The notes beneath the pieces are model-generated. The model ran no database searches. It had not been told where the DNA came from and was given only the letters and a program-made list of their open reading frames with translations. From Candidatus Blautia faecavium (GTDB lineage Bacteria > Bacillota > Clostridia > Lachnospirales > Lachnospiraceae), in the NCBI GenBank assembly GCA_019118425.1, contig DWYZ01000173.1:1-41110 (forward strand): DNA of 41,110 nt. Direction: 5' to 3'. This document shows, piece after piece, positions 8,429 through 17,723 of this stretch; the first letter of the stretch is position 1; each line of letters opens with the position of its first letter. A program made the translations under genes and the position numbers.

Positions 8429-9271
8429 ATGATGAAAAGAAGACTGAAAAGATATCTTCCTCAGTTGCCGGGGGATATCCTTAAAATAATTGTGATGGTC
8501 ATTTTTGCCTTTCCCTTTTATTGGATGGTCATCACATCATTTAAACCATATTTTGAGACGATCCAGATTCCGCCTACACTTTGGCCCCATGACTTTACTC
8601 TGGACAATTTAAAAGAGATTTTTACCGGCGCCAATAATATTCTGCAGTATGCGTTTAATTCCATTGTGGTCACAGTGTCTGTAGTAGTGATCCAGGCCCT
8701 TGTTATGATCCCTGCCGCCTACGCTTTTGCCACAAGAGAATTTCCTTTAAAAAAGCTTATGTTCGGGATGGTTCTGATCGCTTTTATGATTCCTGAACAG
8801 ATTACTTATATCAGCGTATATCTTATGTTTTCCAAGGCGCAGATGATCGATTCTTTATGGCCGCAGATCCTTCCCTTTGGAGCCAATGCCTTTGGTATTT
8901 TTATGCTTAGGCAGAGCTTTAAACAAGTGAACGGAGAACTTTTTGAAGCCGCAAGGATGGATAATGCAGGGGAGTGGAAGATCATGATGAAGGTAGCCCT
9001 TCCCATATGCCGTCCCACATTGATCGCCACAATGATGCTGTCGGTGATCAGTATCTGGAATTCTTATTTCTGGCCTTTGGTCATGACAAATGATGATAAA
9101 TTCCGTCCCCTGACCCTTTATGTAGAAAAGCTGAAGCAGGATGTGGAACAGGGACTTCAGTGGAACATGATCATGGCGGGAAATATGATCCTGGTAGTGC
9201 CTATCATAATTATTTATTGTTTTGGCAGTAAGCAGATCATTAAAGCGTTTACCTACAATGGAGTGAAATAA
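8429..9271 (+). CDS. ABC importer permease 2 (MalG/UgpE type)
   Basis: A 280-residue permease with about six helices, beginning with IIVMVIFAFPFYWMVITSFK. The EAA loop is ELFEAARMDNAGEWKIMMKV with ALPICRP following. The start at ATG 8429 has AGGA a few bases upstream; ATG 8432 next to it is equivalent. The longer in-frame opening at 8357 lies inside permease 1. The stop is five bases before the phosphodiesterase start, so the enzyme gene belongs to the same transcript. Confidence 0.88.
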   Translation: MMKRRLKRYLPQLPGDILKIIVMVIFAFPFYWMVITSFKPYFETIQIPPTLWPHDFTLDNLKEIFTGANNILQYAFNSIVVTVSVVVIQALVMIPAAYAFATREFPLKKLMFGMVLIAFMIPEQITYISVYLMFSKAQMIDSLWPQILPFGANAFGIFMLRQSFKQVNGELFEAARMDNAGEWKIMMKVALPICRPTLIATMMLSVISIWNSYFWPLVMTNDDKFRPLTLYVEKLKQDVEQGLQWNMIMAGNMILVVPIIIIYCFGSKQIIKAFTYNGVK

Positions 9272-9276
9272 TACAT

Positions 9277-10575
9277 ATGAGCAGACATGTGATCGTAATA
9301 TCAGAAGATGCATTAGTTTACGAAGATACCAAGGTGTTAAAACAGCTGCCTGTCTTTAAATCCATCTGGAAACAGGCGGCAAGGGTAAAAAGAGTGAGGA
9401 GCATTTACCCTTCTGTAACTTATCCCTGCCATACCACTATGATGACGGGGTGTTATCCGGACCGGCACGGGATCATTAACAATGAGCTGAGCAATGTGAC
9501 AGAGCTGGCTTCTGACTGGAATTGGTTTTATGATAAGGTAAAGGTTCCTTCTTTATTTGATTTGGCAAAGAAAAACGGTCTTGTTACAGGAGCTGTTTTC
9601 TGGCCGGTAACTGGAAATTGTCCCTCTGTGGATTATCTGATCAATGAATATTGGCCCCAGAAGGAAGGGGAGACCACAGAAGAGTGTTTTGCCTTGTCCG
9701 GCAGCAGTCCTGAGGTAATCCGCTCCTGTATAGAGCCTAATGTGTGGATGCAGAAGCACCGGATTCATCCATACTGCGATGAATTTGTTTCCGCCTGTGC
9801 AGCCAGCATGCTTCGGAAATATAAACCAAATTTATTGATGATCCATACGGCGAATATTGACGGATACAGACATGAGTCCGGAGTATTCAGCCCCAAGGTA
9901 ACGCACGGGCTTCATGAGATTGATAACTGGCTTGGATGGATCATAAAAGCGGCGCAGGATGCAGGTATTTATGAGGATACGGACTTTTTTATCGTAAGCG
10001 ACCATGGACAGATTAATATTAACCGTGTGGTTTGCCCTAATGTGCTGTTTGCCAGGAGGGGGCTGATACAGGTGGATGAAAAGGGCCAGGTGCGGGATTA
10101 TACGGCGATGGTTAAGTCTTCCGGCGCCTCCGGACAGGTGTTTCTTAAAGATTCTTCCGATCAGAAGGCATATAATAAGACTTATGAACTTTTAAAAGAG
10201 ATGTGTGAAGAAGGGATTTATGGGATCAGCCGGGTTTATACGGCAGAAGAGGTGAAGGAAGAAGAGCATCTGGCTGGAGATTTTTCTTTTGTCATTGAGA
10301 CAGACGGCTATACCTCCTTCGGAGGAGACTGGAAGGGGCCTTTGGTGCGGGGATTTGATACTTCGGATTACCGGTTCGGTCATGCGACCCATGGACATCA
10401 TCCGGATAAAGGACCCTCCCCGACCATGATCGCTTTTGGTCCGTCTATAAAAAGCGGCGTGGTTATGGACAGGTGCAGCCTGGCGGACGAGGCGCCTACC
10501 TTTGCGGCAGCATTGGGACTAAAAATGGAAAATACAGACGGCAGGGTGCTGAAAGAAATATTTAAGACAGAATAG
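9277..10575 (+). CDS. phosphodiesterase/pyrophosphatase of the alkaline phosphatase superfamily
   Basis: A 432-residue protein of the nucleotide pyrophosphatase/phosphodiesterase group. The two-metal site can be read in order: an aspartate in VIVISEDA (about residue 10), the probable threonine nucleophile in SVTYPCHTT followed by MMTGCYPDRHGI, DGYRHESG, VSDHGQ, and HATHGHHPDKGPSP near residue 375. There is no signal peptide, so it should work inside the cell on imported material. Family members cleave nucleotide sugars, glycerophosphodiesters and some phosphonates; the sequence does not decide among these. Its position between an importer and a HAD phosphatase suggests a chain: import, diester cleavage, phosphate removal. 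Confidence 0.82.
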   Translation: MSRHVIVISEDALVYEDTKVLKQLPVFKSIWKQAARVKRVRSIYPSVTYPCHTTMMTGCYPDRHGIINNELSNVTELASDWNWFYDKVKVPSLFDLAKKNGLVTGAVFWPVTGNCPSVDYLINEYWPQKEGETTEECFALSGSSPEVIRSCIEPNVWMQKHRIHPYCDEFVSACAASMLRKYKPNLLMIHTANIDGYRHESGVFSPKVTHGLHEIDNWLGWIIKAAQDAGIYEDTDFFIVSDHGQININRVVCPNVLFARRGLIQVDEKGQVRDYTAMVKSSGASGQVFLKDSSDQKAYNKTYELLKEMCEEGIYGISRVYTAEEVKEEEHLAGDFSFVIETDGYTSFGGDWKGPLVRGFDTSDYRFGHATHGHHPDKGPSPTMIAFGPSIKSGVVMDRCSLADEAPTFAAALGLKMENTDGRVLKEIFKTE

Positions 10576-10583
10576 GAGAAGGC

Positions 10584-11231
10584 ATGAAAAAAGGTGTGAT
10601 TTTTGATCTTGACGGAACTTTATGGGATGCCTGCGAAGCCATTGCAGATTCCTGGAATGAATATCTTACGAAGGTGAGAACTGACCTAAAGGAGTTTCAC
10701 CTAAGTGTAAACGAAGGGGATGTAAGGCGTCTGTGCGGAAGGACAATGGATGTTTTCGGGGATGAACTGTTTCCACAGATTCCGGATGAAAAAGTGCGGA
10801 GAAAATTAGGAGAAGAATGCTGTGCCTATGAGGTGGAGTATCTGAAGCACTCCGGAGGAAGGATATATCCGGGAGTACAGGAGACTTTAGAAAGGCTGCG
10901 GGAGAAGTATTCCCTTTATATTGTCAGCAACTGCCAGGTGGGGTATATAAAGGATTTCCTCACCTGGAGCCATACGGAAGATTTGTTTGAGGATACGGAA
11001 GATTATGGCACCACCTTAAAGGCAAAGGATGAAAATATCCGGATGGTGATAGCACGCAATAAGATTGACCAGGCGGTATATGTAGGAGATACGGTCATGG
11101 ATCATAAAAGCGCGGCCAAGGCGGGAGTGCCTTTTATTCACTGCCGTTTTGGTTTCGGCAGGGTGGAAGGCGTCCCAGGAGTGGATACTTTTTTTCAACT
11201 GCCGGAAGTGATCGCATCTATATTAGAGTGA
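10584..11231 (+). CDS. HAD-family phosphatase
   Basis: A 215-residue haloacid-dehalogenase hydrolase. Motif I is FDLDGTLWD (nucleophile aspartate at residue 8, acid/base aspartate at 10), motif II is the serine of YIVSNC near residue 114, and motif IV is VYVGDTVMDHKSA near residue 170. A helical cap domain lies between motifs I and II, as in phosphoglycolate phosphatase or beta-phosphoglucomutase relatives. The gene starts nine bases after the phosphodiesterase stop with AGGAGAAGG before the ATG, and is the last gene of the importer operon. Expected role: dephosphorylation of the phosphodiesterase product. The substrate is inferred only from context. Confidence 0.85.
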   Translation: MKKGVIFDLDGTLWDACEAIADSWNEYLTKVRTDLKEFHLSVNEGDVRRLCGRTMDVFGDELFPQIPDEKVRRKLGEECCAYEVEYLKHSGGRIYPGVQETLERLREKYSLYIVSNCQVGYIKDFLTWSHTEDLFEDTEDYGTTLKAKDENIRMVIARNKIDQAVYVGDTVMDHKSAAKAGVPFIHCRFGFGRVEGVPGVDTFFQLPEVIASILE

Positions 11232-11269
11232 ATTCTGTTGGGATATGAAAGCAGAGGATTCAGGAAGAG

Positions 11270-11309
11270 GAACCGGTCTGAACTATAGTTCAGATACGGT
11301 TCTTTTTTT
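11270..11309 (+). terminator. terminator of the importer-phosphodiesterase operon
   Basis: GAACCG pairs with CGGTTC and the inner CTGAACTA with TAGTTCAG, followed by seven T residues. It lies 39 bases after the HAD stop. The remaining 170 bp before the next gene show no clear promoter or other element. Confidence 0.9.
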
Positions 11310-11479
11310 AGGTAGAATACCTCTTTTTTAAGGATTAAAAAAAATTTTGGGTTTATGCAATAAAATGGCCTTTTCAAGCATTATATAAGTGAAAGGAAAA
11401 TATTAGAAATCACAGCGGCTAAAAGAGCTGGCTGTGGTAGGAGCTGACAAGGCACTTTTTGATGAAAGGAGAAGGTTTT

Positions 11480-13315
11480 ATGAAGAAGAAAAAGTTAATG
11501 GGAATGGTGCTTGCAGGCGTTTTAGGTATGAGCATGAATTATCCTGTATTTGGTGCACAGATTCCAGAAGGCGCGGAACAGGAAATCCTGACGGAAGAGA
11601 CCGGCGGGGAGGTGGAAGTATATTCTGAAAGCTCCGGAAATGAAACGCTTAGTGGAACCGGAGAAGGGGAAACGGAGCCAGATGCCGGACTTACCCAGGA
11701 GGAAAATCAGGATAAGCCGGATGAAGAACCTCAGGAAGAGGCGCTGGCTTCTTTCGGAGATGGCACGAAGGAGCAGACAGAGTTGTTCTCGTCAGGCGAA
11801 GGAGGGACGGAAGAGACTTTCTCCTCAGGGGAAGATACAGAAAATGAAGGAACAGAAGGTCTGGAATATGAGTATATGGAGGAAACAGACAGCTATCGGG
11901 TAGTAAAAGGTGTGGATAAAGAACAAATAAAGATTCCCGGGACTTATCAGGGAAAGCCTGTGACGGAGATCGGGGAGGCTGCGTTTGCAGGATATACCAA
12001 TGTGGTGTCTGTAAGTGCATTTACGGGTTTGAAGATAGGCACTATCCGGGAACGGGCTTTTGAGAATTGTGCGAATTTGCGGAGTGTCGCTGTTGGGACT
12101 GGGGTGACTATAGAAAGCAATGCTTTTCGCGGGTGCCATAAGCTGGCGGATTTGTACGCGGAACAGAAAGAAGGGGCGACGATAGCCTATGATGCCTTTG
12201 ATCCGGATTCGAAGGTTCTGGTGTCCGGCATTGTTCCGCCAAGCGGCAGTGATTTCCCTTATCCATTTCTAAGTGTCAGCTGGGAAGATGGTCTGCTGTT
12301 TTATGAGGATGGAGCAACGCTGCTTGAGGGCAGTTATGAAGGCATGACGGCTGGCTCAGGAGACTGGGGAAGTCTCGATACGGCGATCATTGACTATTCT
12401 GGGGAAAAAGAAGTAGTAGATTTGACGGAGGACGGACTAAAGGGATGTTCGATAATCGGAAGAAAGGCATTTTATGGATGCAGTGAGATAAAAACAGTGA
12501 TCGTTTCAGATGCTACAAAGCTGATAGACATAAAAGCTTTTGCAGAATGTACAAATCTGGAAAAAATCTATATTCCTGCAGATGTGCAGGTGATAGCGGA
12601 GGACACATTTGATAATTGTCCTAATGTGGTTTTGTATGTGGAAGAAGGCTCTTACGCACAGGAATATGCCAGAGCACACAATTTGCCGTTTGTCAGTGAG
12701 GCTTTCGCACCGGAGATAAAGAAAGTAACGGTTTATAAAAATATGATCACAGTAGAATTCAGTCCTTTTAAAGGAGATGCCTATTACTGTGTTTTAGGTA
12801 CGGAAAATAAGAACGGCGTGCCTGTCCGTTCCGGAAAGAACGGAAGGATCGCCATCGGTCAGACTGGAAATAAGGTGGTATTCCGAAACGTAAACAAAGG
12901 AACTTATTATATCGGAGCAAGGGCATTGAGCGTTGCGGGAAATAAGAAAAATTACAGTGAATGGTCTGATGTAATACAGGCAACGGTAAAGGTGGACACA
13001 CCGGCACGTCCATCCATCCGTTCTGTGACACAATCGGGGAGAAATCTTCGCGTAACTGTGAATGTTCCTAAAGGGGCGGACGAATATTCTGTTGTACTCG
13101 CCAAGGGAACGAAAAAAAATGACAGTTCTACAGCAGCGGTGCCCGTACCGGCGAAGGAGGTCACGTCAGTATGGGATAAGGCTGATAACACGACAGTTGT
13201 ATTGAAGAAGGTTCAGCCGGGAAGTTATTATTTGGGAGTACGGGCGTATAAAAAGGATAATTATAGGAGAGTATATAGTCAATGGTCGCCTTTAAAGAAA
13301 ATTACAGTGAAATGA
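11480..13315 (+). CDS. secreted BspA-type leucine-rich repeat protein with Fn3-like C-terminus
   Basis: A 611-residue exported protein. A signal peptide (about residues 1-26) ends at a VFGA signal-peptidase-I site. Then comes a low-complexity, very acidic linker of about 100 residues rich in Glu, Gly, Ser and Thr. Residues about 125-230 and 310-400 carry LRR_5/BspA units (EIGEAAFAGYTNVVSV, IRERAFENCANL, IGRKAFYGCSEIKTV, IDIKAFAECTNLEKIYIP). The last 200 residues hold two beta-sandwich-like repeats, each ending YYIGARALS or YYLGVRAYK, then YSEWS or YSQWSP. No LPXTG anchor is seen. Such proteins are surface or secreted adhesin-like factors. The ATG at 11480 follows AAGGAGAAGG. Confidence 0.82.
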   Translation: MKKKKLMGMVLAGVLGMSMNYPVFGAQIPEGAEQEILTEETGGEVEVYSESSGNETLSGTGEGETEPDAGLTQEENQDKPDEEPQEEALASFGDGTKEQTELFSSGEGGTEETFSSGEDTENEGTEGLEYEYMEETDSYRVVKGVDKEQIKIPGTYQGKPVTEIGEAAFAGYTNVVSVSAFTGLKIGTIRERAFENCANLRSVAVGTGVTIESNAFRGCHKLADLYAEQKEGATIAYDAFDPDSKVLVSGIVPPSGSDFPYPFLSVSWEDGLLFYEDGATLLEGSYEGMTAGSGDWGSLDTAIIDYSGEKEVVDLTEDGLKGCSIIGRKAFYGCSEIKTVIVSDATKLIDIKAFAECTNLEKIYIPADVQVIAEDTFDNCPNVVLYVEEGSYAQEYARAHNLPFVSEAFAPEIKKVTVYKNMITVEFSPFKGDAYYCVLGTENKNGVPVRSGKNGRIAIGQTGNKVVFRNVNKGTYYIGARALSVAGNKKNYSEWSDVIQATVKVDTPARPSIRSVTQSGRNLRVTVNVPKGADEYSVVLAKGTKKNDSSTAAVPVPAKEVTSVWDKADNTTVVLKKVQPGSYYLGVRAYKKDNYRRVYSQWSPLKKITVK

Positions 13316-13358
13316 AATAAAACCAGCCCATAGAATAACCAGCAGAGCGTATATAAAA

Positions 13359-13405
13359 ACCAAAGAACCGGGAAGATTTCAAGAGGATATTCCCGGTTCT
13401 TTGGT
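13359..13405 (+). terminator. strong intrinsic terminator after the BspA-type gene
   Basis: The arms ACCAAAGAACCGGGAA and TTCCCGGTTCTTTGGT form a perfect 16-bp stem with a 15-base loop. It starts 44 bases after the stop codon. The T run that follows is short (CTTTAT). Between here and 13534 I see nothing else. Confidence 0.8.
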
Positions 13406-13578
13406 CTTTATGGGAAAGGATTATTCCTTAATAATTTTCTGATACAAAAATCCCGCCTCCAGCACTTTCACAGCATAAAAATCTGCTTTTTCATATAATA
13501 GAAATTCCCTTCGCGTTATGGCATCAATAAAAAGTTGACATACAGAAAACAACAGTTGATAGGTAAACGTCCCATATA

Positions 13579-13596
13579 TTGTTACAATTATAACAA
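13579..13596. promoter_or_regulatory. Rex-type operator before cooS-acsB
   Basis: TTGTTACAATTATAACAA is an 18-bp near-perfect inverted repeat. The established Rex consensus is TTGTTAANNNNTTAACAA; this site matches both TTGTTA and TAACAA arms exactly and differs at two inner positions. It lies 57 bp before the cooS start codon. A possible -10 hexamer, TATATT at 13575-13580, overlaps its left edge; TTGACA at 13535 is too far from it for a standard promoter, so the promoter is not settled. Rex represses when NADH is low, so repression would be relieved under reducing conditions. Confidence 0.65.
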
Positions 13597-13652
13597 GAGG
13601 AGATGTCTTAAAAAGACGCAGGTTAAGCTCTAAAAATGCGGAGGAAAAGAAT

Positions 13653-15545
13653 ATGAGTGAATTTCAGTTGACTTCAGTGGACGAATTTGAAGCTGCCACA
13701 GAGCGGCTTCTGGAAACGGGGAAGAAGGTAGGCGCGGATTCCTGGCAGATGCGTGTAAAAAACCAGACACCTCACTGTAAGTTTGGGGAAAAAGGAATCT
13801 GCTGCCGGATCTGTTCTATGGGACCCTGCCGTATTACCCCGAAAGCGCCAAGGGGAATCTGCGGGTGTGATGCCCATGGTATCGCAGGAAGAAATTTTTT
13901 AAGATTTACAGCAGGCGGAGCGGCTACTCATTCGGATCATGGAAGGGAAATCTGTCATACCCTAACACACGTAGCGCCGGATGGAAACTATAAGGTAAAA
14001 GATCCGGAAAAACTGCTGCGTATCGCAGAAGAATGGGGCGTGGAGACAGAAGGAAGAGATATTTACGATCTGGCTCATGAGATGGCTGAGCTTGCTCTTT
14101 TAGAGTATGGAAAGCCCCATGGCGTTCAGAGATGGCTGAAACGCGCGCCCGAACACACCCAGAAAATTTGGAGAGATGCGGAAATCGAACCAAGGGCAAT
14201 TGACCGTGAAGTGGCTACTGCCATGCATATGACCCATATGGGAAATTCCAGCAAAGCAGAGGCGCTTGTGCGCCAGTCCCTGCGTTCCGGTATGTCGGAC
14301 GGCTGGGGCGGCTCTATGGCGGGAACAGAGTTTTCTGATGTAATGTTCGGAACACCGAGACCTGTGGACACAGAGGCAAACCTTGGGGTTATGAAAGAAG
14401 ATGAAGTAAATATTATCGTACATGGCCATGATCCAAGTTTGTCTGAGATGATCTGTGATTACGCGGAAGACCCGGAGATGCTGGAACTGGCAAAATCCGT
14501 AGGAGCAAAAGGAATCAATGTTGCAGGCGTCTGCTGTACGTCAAACGAAGTTGCCATGCGAAGAGGTATCCCTATGGCAGGAAATTTCCTTCAGCAGGAA
14601 AATGTGGTTCTGACCGGAGCCTGTGAAGCCATTGTGGTAGACGTACAGTGTATTTTTCCTGCACTTGGACCATTAAGCAAATGTTTCCACACGAAATTTA
14701 TCACCACTTCTCCCATCGCGCAAATGCCGGATTCAGAATTTATCCGTTTCGATGCAGATAATGCAGGAGAAAATGCAAAAAATATCGTAAGAACAGCAGT
14801 AGAAAATTTTGTGAACCGTAAAAAAGAACTGGTACATATTCCACAGTTAAAGCAAAAAGCCACAGTGGGATACTCTGTGGAGGCGATTGTAAAAACATTG
14901 GACGGAGTGACCAACTCACAGGTAGACGTTACCGGCACGACAAAACCTTTGATCGAATGTATTACCTCAGGCGTCATCCGAGGGGCAGTTGCCATGGTTG
15001 GCTGCAATAACCCGCGTGTACGTCCGGACTCCGCGCACATTGAGCTCATGAAAAAGATGATCAAAAACGACATCATCGTGATCTTATCCGGCTGTTCCGC
15101 CCAGGCAGCGGCAAGGGCAGGCCTGATGGACAAAGAGGCAAAGAATTTATGCGGCGCAGGCTTAAAGAGGGTCTGTGAACTTGCAGATATCCCTCCTGTA
15201 CTTCATATGGGCTCCTGTGTGGATATCAGCCGTATGGTAGTGCTGGCTTCAAAGCTTTCCAAGGATTCGGGATTGAATATTTCCCAGCTTCCCATCGTAG
15301 GATGCGCGCCGGAATGGATGTCGGAAAAGGCAGTATCTATCGGCAACTACGTGGTAGCAACAGGAATCGATACTTTCCTGGGCGTAGAGCCTCAGGTGAC
15401 AGGTTCTGACCAGATGGTATGGTGGCTGACAGAAGGCATCCGTGACTGGGTGGAAGCTGCCTATACAGTGGAAACAGATATCGAGAAACTGGGAGACGCA
15501 ATGATCGCAAGAATCGAAGAAAAACGTGCGGCACTGGGAATTTAA
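13653..15545 (+). CDS. cooS: Ni-dependent CO dehydrogenase catalytic subunit
   Basis: A 630-residue monofunctional-type carbon monoxide dehydrogenase, which interconverts CO and CO2 using low-potential electrons. The N-terminal cysteines for the D- and B-clusters are all present: C42 and C50, then C51, C54, C59 and C70/C72 (ICCRICSMGPC and GICGCDAHG). C-cluster cysteine regions follow, including VAGVCCTSNE, GCNNPRVRPDSAH, LSGCSAQAAARAG and HMGSCVDISR. Length is as expected for the family. GGAGG precedes the ATG. The acsB gene follows 13 bp later, so in this strain the enzyme supplies CO to acetyl-CoA synthase and can be called the acsA partner. Maturation genes such as cooC are not in the window. 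Confidence 0.95.
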   Translation: MSEFQLTSVDEFEAATERLLETGKKVGADSWQMRVKNQTPHCKFGEKGICCRICSMGPCRITPKAPRGICGCDAHGIAGRNFLRFTAGGAATHSDHGREICHTLTHVAPDGNYKVKDPEKLLRIAEEWGVETEGRDIYDLAHEMAELALLEYGKPHGVQRWLKRAPEHTQKIWRDAEIEPRAIDREVATAMHMTHMGNSSKAEALVRQSLRSGMSDGWGGSMAGTEFSDVMFGTPRPVDTEANLGVMKEDEVNIIVHGHDPSLSEMICDYAEDPEMLELAKSVGAKGINVAGVCCTSNEVAMRRGIPMAGNFLQQENVVLTGACEAIVVDVQCIFPALGPLSKCFHTKFITTSPIAQMPDSEFIRFDADNAGENAKNIVRTAVENFVNRKKELVHIPQLKQKATVGYSVEAIVKTLDGVTNSQVDVTGTTKPLIECITSGVIRGAVAMVGCNNPRVRPDSAHIELMKKMIKNDIIVILSGCSAQAAARAGLMDKEAKNLCGAGLKRVCELADIPPVLHMGSCVDISRMVVLASKLSKDSGLNISQLPIVGCAPEWMSEKAVSIGNYVVATGIDTFLGVEPQVTGSDQMVWWLTEGIRDWVEAAYTVETDIEKLGDAMIARIEEKRAALGI

Positions 15546-15558
15546 GGAGGATACGGCT

Positions 15559-17688
15559 GTGACATTATTTGATAGAGTTTTTAGTGGAAATGACGCTGTT
15601 TACGGGCTGACACAGCAGGCTGTAGAAAATGCGGCAGGACAGTATGGAGAGGAGAAGGCGGTCAGCCTTCCGGATACTGCATATGGACTTCCTTGTTATT
15701 ATGCTGTGACAGGGACAAAAATAACAAATTTAAAAGAAATGAAAGAGGCGCTTCCGGTTATCGCCAGTTTAATGACAAGAGAACCCCGCTTAAACGATGC
15801 ATTTATGTCCGGAGTAGCTACGGCCCTTTGTGCGGAATTTTTAGAAGCATTAAAGTATGTGGATGGGGCACAGCCTTATGAACAGCCTCTGTATGGACAT
15901 CTGCCGGATGCAGCAATCCGTGAGCTTGGAGTGCCGCTGGTAACAGGGGACATTCCCGGTGTGGCTGTTTTGATTGGAAAAGCTCCTGAGACAGAGGATG
16001 CGGTGAATCTGGTCAAGTCTTATCAGGCCCAGGGAATTCTGGTGACTTTGGTGGGAGAGATTTGCGATCAGGTAGAACAGGCTGGAATGAATACCGGGGC
16101 AAATGTCCGTGTCATTCCTCTGGGAAAAGAGATCACTGCTGTGATCCATGCGGTCTCCGTAGCTTTAAGGGCCGCCCTGATCTTTGGAAATATTACGCCG
16201 GGAGACGCAGAAGGACTGATGAAGTATACTTTTGAACGTGTTCCTGCCTTTGTAAATGCTTTTGCTCCTCTTGATGATGTGACTGTCTCCTGCGGAGCCG
16301 GGGCTATTGCCTTAGGATTCCCGGTGATCACAAACGAAACGGAAAATATTTTCCGCGTTCCAAAAAGCCTGATCGTACAGGCGGATGTAAATAAGTTTAA
16401 CACTACCTCCCTTGAAGCGAGAAACATTAAAATAAAAATTACCAAGATCGATATTCCGGTTGCCTTTGCCTCTGCTTTTGAAGGGGAGATTATAAGACGT
16501 AAGGATATGCAGGTGGAGTTCGACGGTTCCCGTGTGGACTGTGCAGAGCTGGTGCAGACTGCGGATGCCTCTGAGATAGAGGATCATAAAATTACCATTA
16601 TAGGCCCGGATGTAGATGAAATGGAAGAGGGCAGCAAAAACAGTATTGCCTATGTGGTAAAAGTGGCTGGAAAGTCTATGCAGGCAGATTTTGAGCCAGT
16701 TATAGAGCGTAAATTCCATAACTATATTAACTGCATTGAGGGCGTGTACCATACAGGACAAAGAGATATGCAGCGTATCCGTATTGGAAAAGCGGCTTTT
16801 CAGGCGGGATTCCGTTTGAAACACATTGGAGAAGTTCTTTATGCTTCTGTGAAAAATGAGTTTGAGGCAGTTGTGGATAAATGTGAAGTGACTATTTATA
16901 CGGATCCGGCGGAATGTACCAGGATCCGCCATGAGGTAGCTGTTCCCACCTTTAACAAAAGGGATGACAGGCTGCGGACTTTGACGGATGAGGCTGTGGA
17001 TGTGTATTATAGCTGTATCTTATGTCAGGCATTTTCTCCAAGCCATGTATGTGTGGTTACACCGGAAAGACTGGGCCTTTGCGGGGCTGTCTCCTGGCTG
17101 GACGCTAAGGCGACCAACGAACTGGATCCAAATGGTCCCTGTCAGGTGATTACGAAAGAACGGATCCTGGATGAACGGATCGGAGAATACGAGGATGTAA
17201 ACGAGGCAGTTCGTAAGCTTTCCCAGGGAGCCCTGGAAGACGTCTCTTTATATTCCATTATGGAAAAGCCGATGACTTCCTGCGGATGCTTTGAGTGTAT
17301 CTGCGGCATTGAGCCTTTCTCTAACGGCGTATGTATTGCAAATAGAGAGTACGCAGGCATGACTCCTCTTGGAATGACCTTTCCGGAACTTGCTTCTATG
17401 ACAGGCGGCGGTGTGCAGACACCTGGATTTATGGGACATGGAAAACACTTTATTTCTTCTAAGAAATTTATGAAAGCAGAGGGCGGTGTACAGAGGATCG
17501 TGTGGATGCCTAAGGAGCTGAAGGATTTTGTGGCGGAGAGATTAAACGAGACGGCGAAGGAACTGTATGGAATCGAGAACTTTACCGACATGATCGGCGA
17601 CGAGACCATAGCGACAGATCCGGAGACCTTAGTTGCATTTCTCACAGAAAAAGGACATCCGGCATTGGGATTGGATCCTATGATGTAA
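15559..17688 (+). CDS. acsB: acetyl-CoA synthase (CODH/ACS subunit)
   Basis: A 709-residue protein that joins CO, a methyl group from the corrinoid protein and CoA to make acetyl-CoA. All A-cluster cysteines are visible: C486, C489, C498 and C508 for the 4Fe-4S cluster (CILCQAF, HVCVV, LGLCGAVSW) and C575-G-C577 for the distal nickel (SCGCFECICG). Their spacing (3, 9, 10 and then 67 residues) equals that of the Moorella enzyme. The full bacterial N-terminal domain is present, unlike archaeal forms. The start is GTG 15559, with AAGGAGG at 15544-15550; the longer in-frame opening at 15526 overlaps cooS and lacks a ribosome site. The genes for corrinoid protein and methyltransferase (acsC, acsD, acsE) do not follow. 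Confidence 0.95.
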   Translation: MTLFDRVFSGNDAVYGLTQQAVENAAGQYGEEKAVSLPDTAYGLPCYYAVTGTKITNLKEMKEALPVIASLMTREPRLNDAFMSGVATALCAEFLEALKYVDGAQPYEQPLYGHLPDAAIRELGVPLVTGDIPGVAVLIGKAPETEDAVNLVKSYQAQGILVTLVGEICDQVEQAGMNTGANVRVIPLGKEITAVIHAVSVALRAALIFGNITPGDAEGLMKYTFERVPAFVNAFAPLDDVTVSCGAGAIALGFPVITNETENIFRVPKSLIVQADVNKFNTTSLEARNIKIKITKIDIPVAFASAFEGEIIRRKDMQVEFDGSRVDCAELVQTADASEIEDHKITIIGPDVDEMEEGSKNSIAYVVKVAGKSMQADFEPVIERKFHNYINCIEGVYHTGQRDMQRIRIGKAAFQAGFRLKHIGEVLYASVKNEFEAVVDKCEVTIYTDPAECTRIRHEVAVPTFNKRDDRLRTLTDEAVDVYYSCILCQAFSPSHVCVVTPERLGLCGAVSWLDAKATNELDPNGPCQVITKERILDERIGEYEDVNEAVRKLSQGALEDVSLYSIMEKPMTSCGCFECICGIEPFSNGVCIANREYAGMTPLGMTFPELASMTGGGVQTPGFMGHGKHFISSKKFMKAEGGVQRIVWMPKELKDFVAERLNETAKELYGIENFTDMIGDETIATDPETLVAFLTEKGHPALGLDPMM

Positions 17689-17723
17689 ATACTAAAATAT
17701 ATGGTTGTCCGTTGCGAAACACA

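Noticed and set aside
9277-11231. Phosphonoacetate hydrolase plus phosphonatase pair
   Set aside because: The folds would fit, but the importer is of sugar/glycerol-phosphate type and the HAD protein lacks recognisable phosphonatase features. It is kept only as an alternative substrate idea.
11195-11377. 60-codon minus-strand ORF
   Set aside because: It covers the terminator and an A+T-rich gap, and has no ribosome site or domain.
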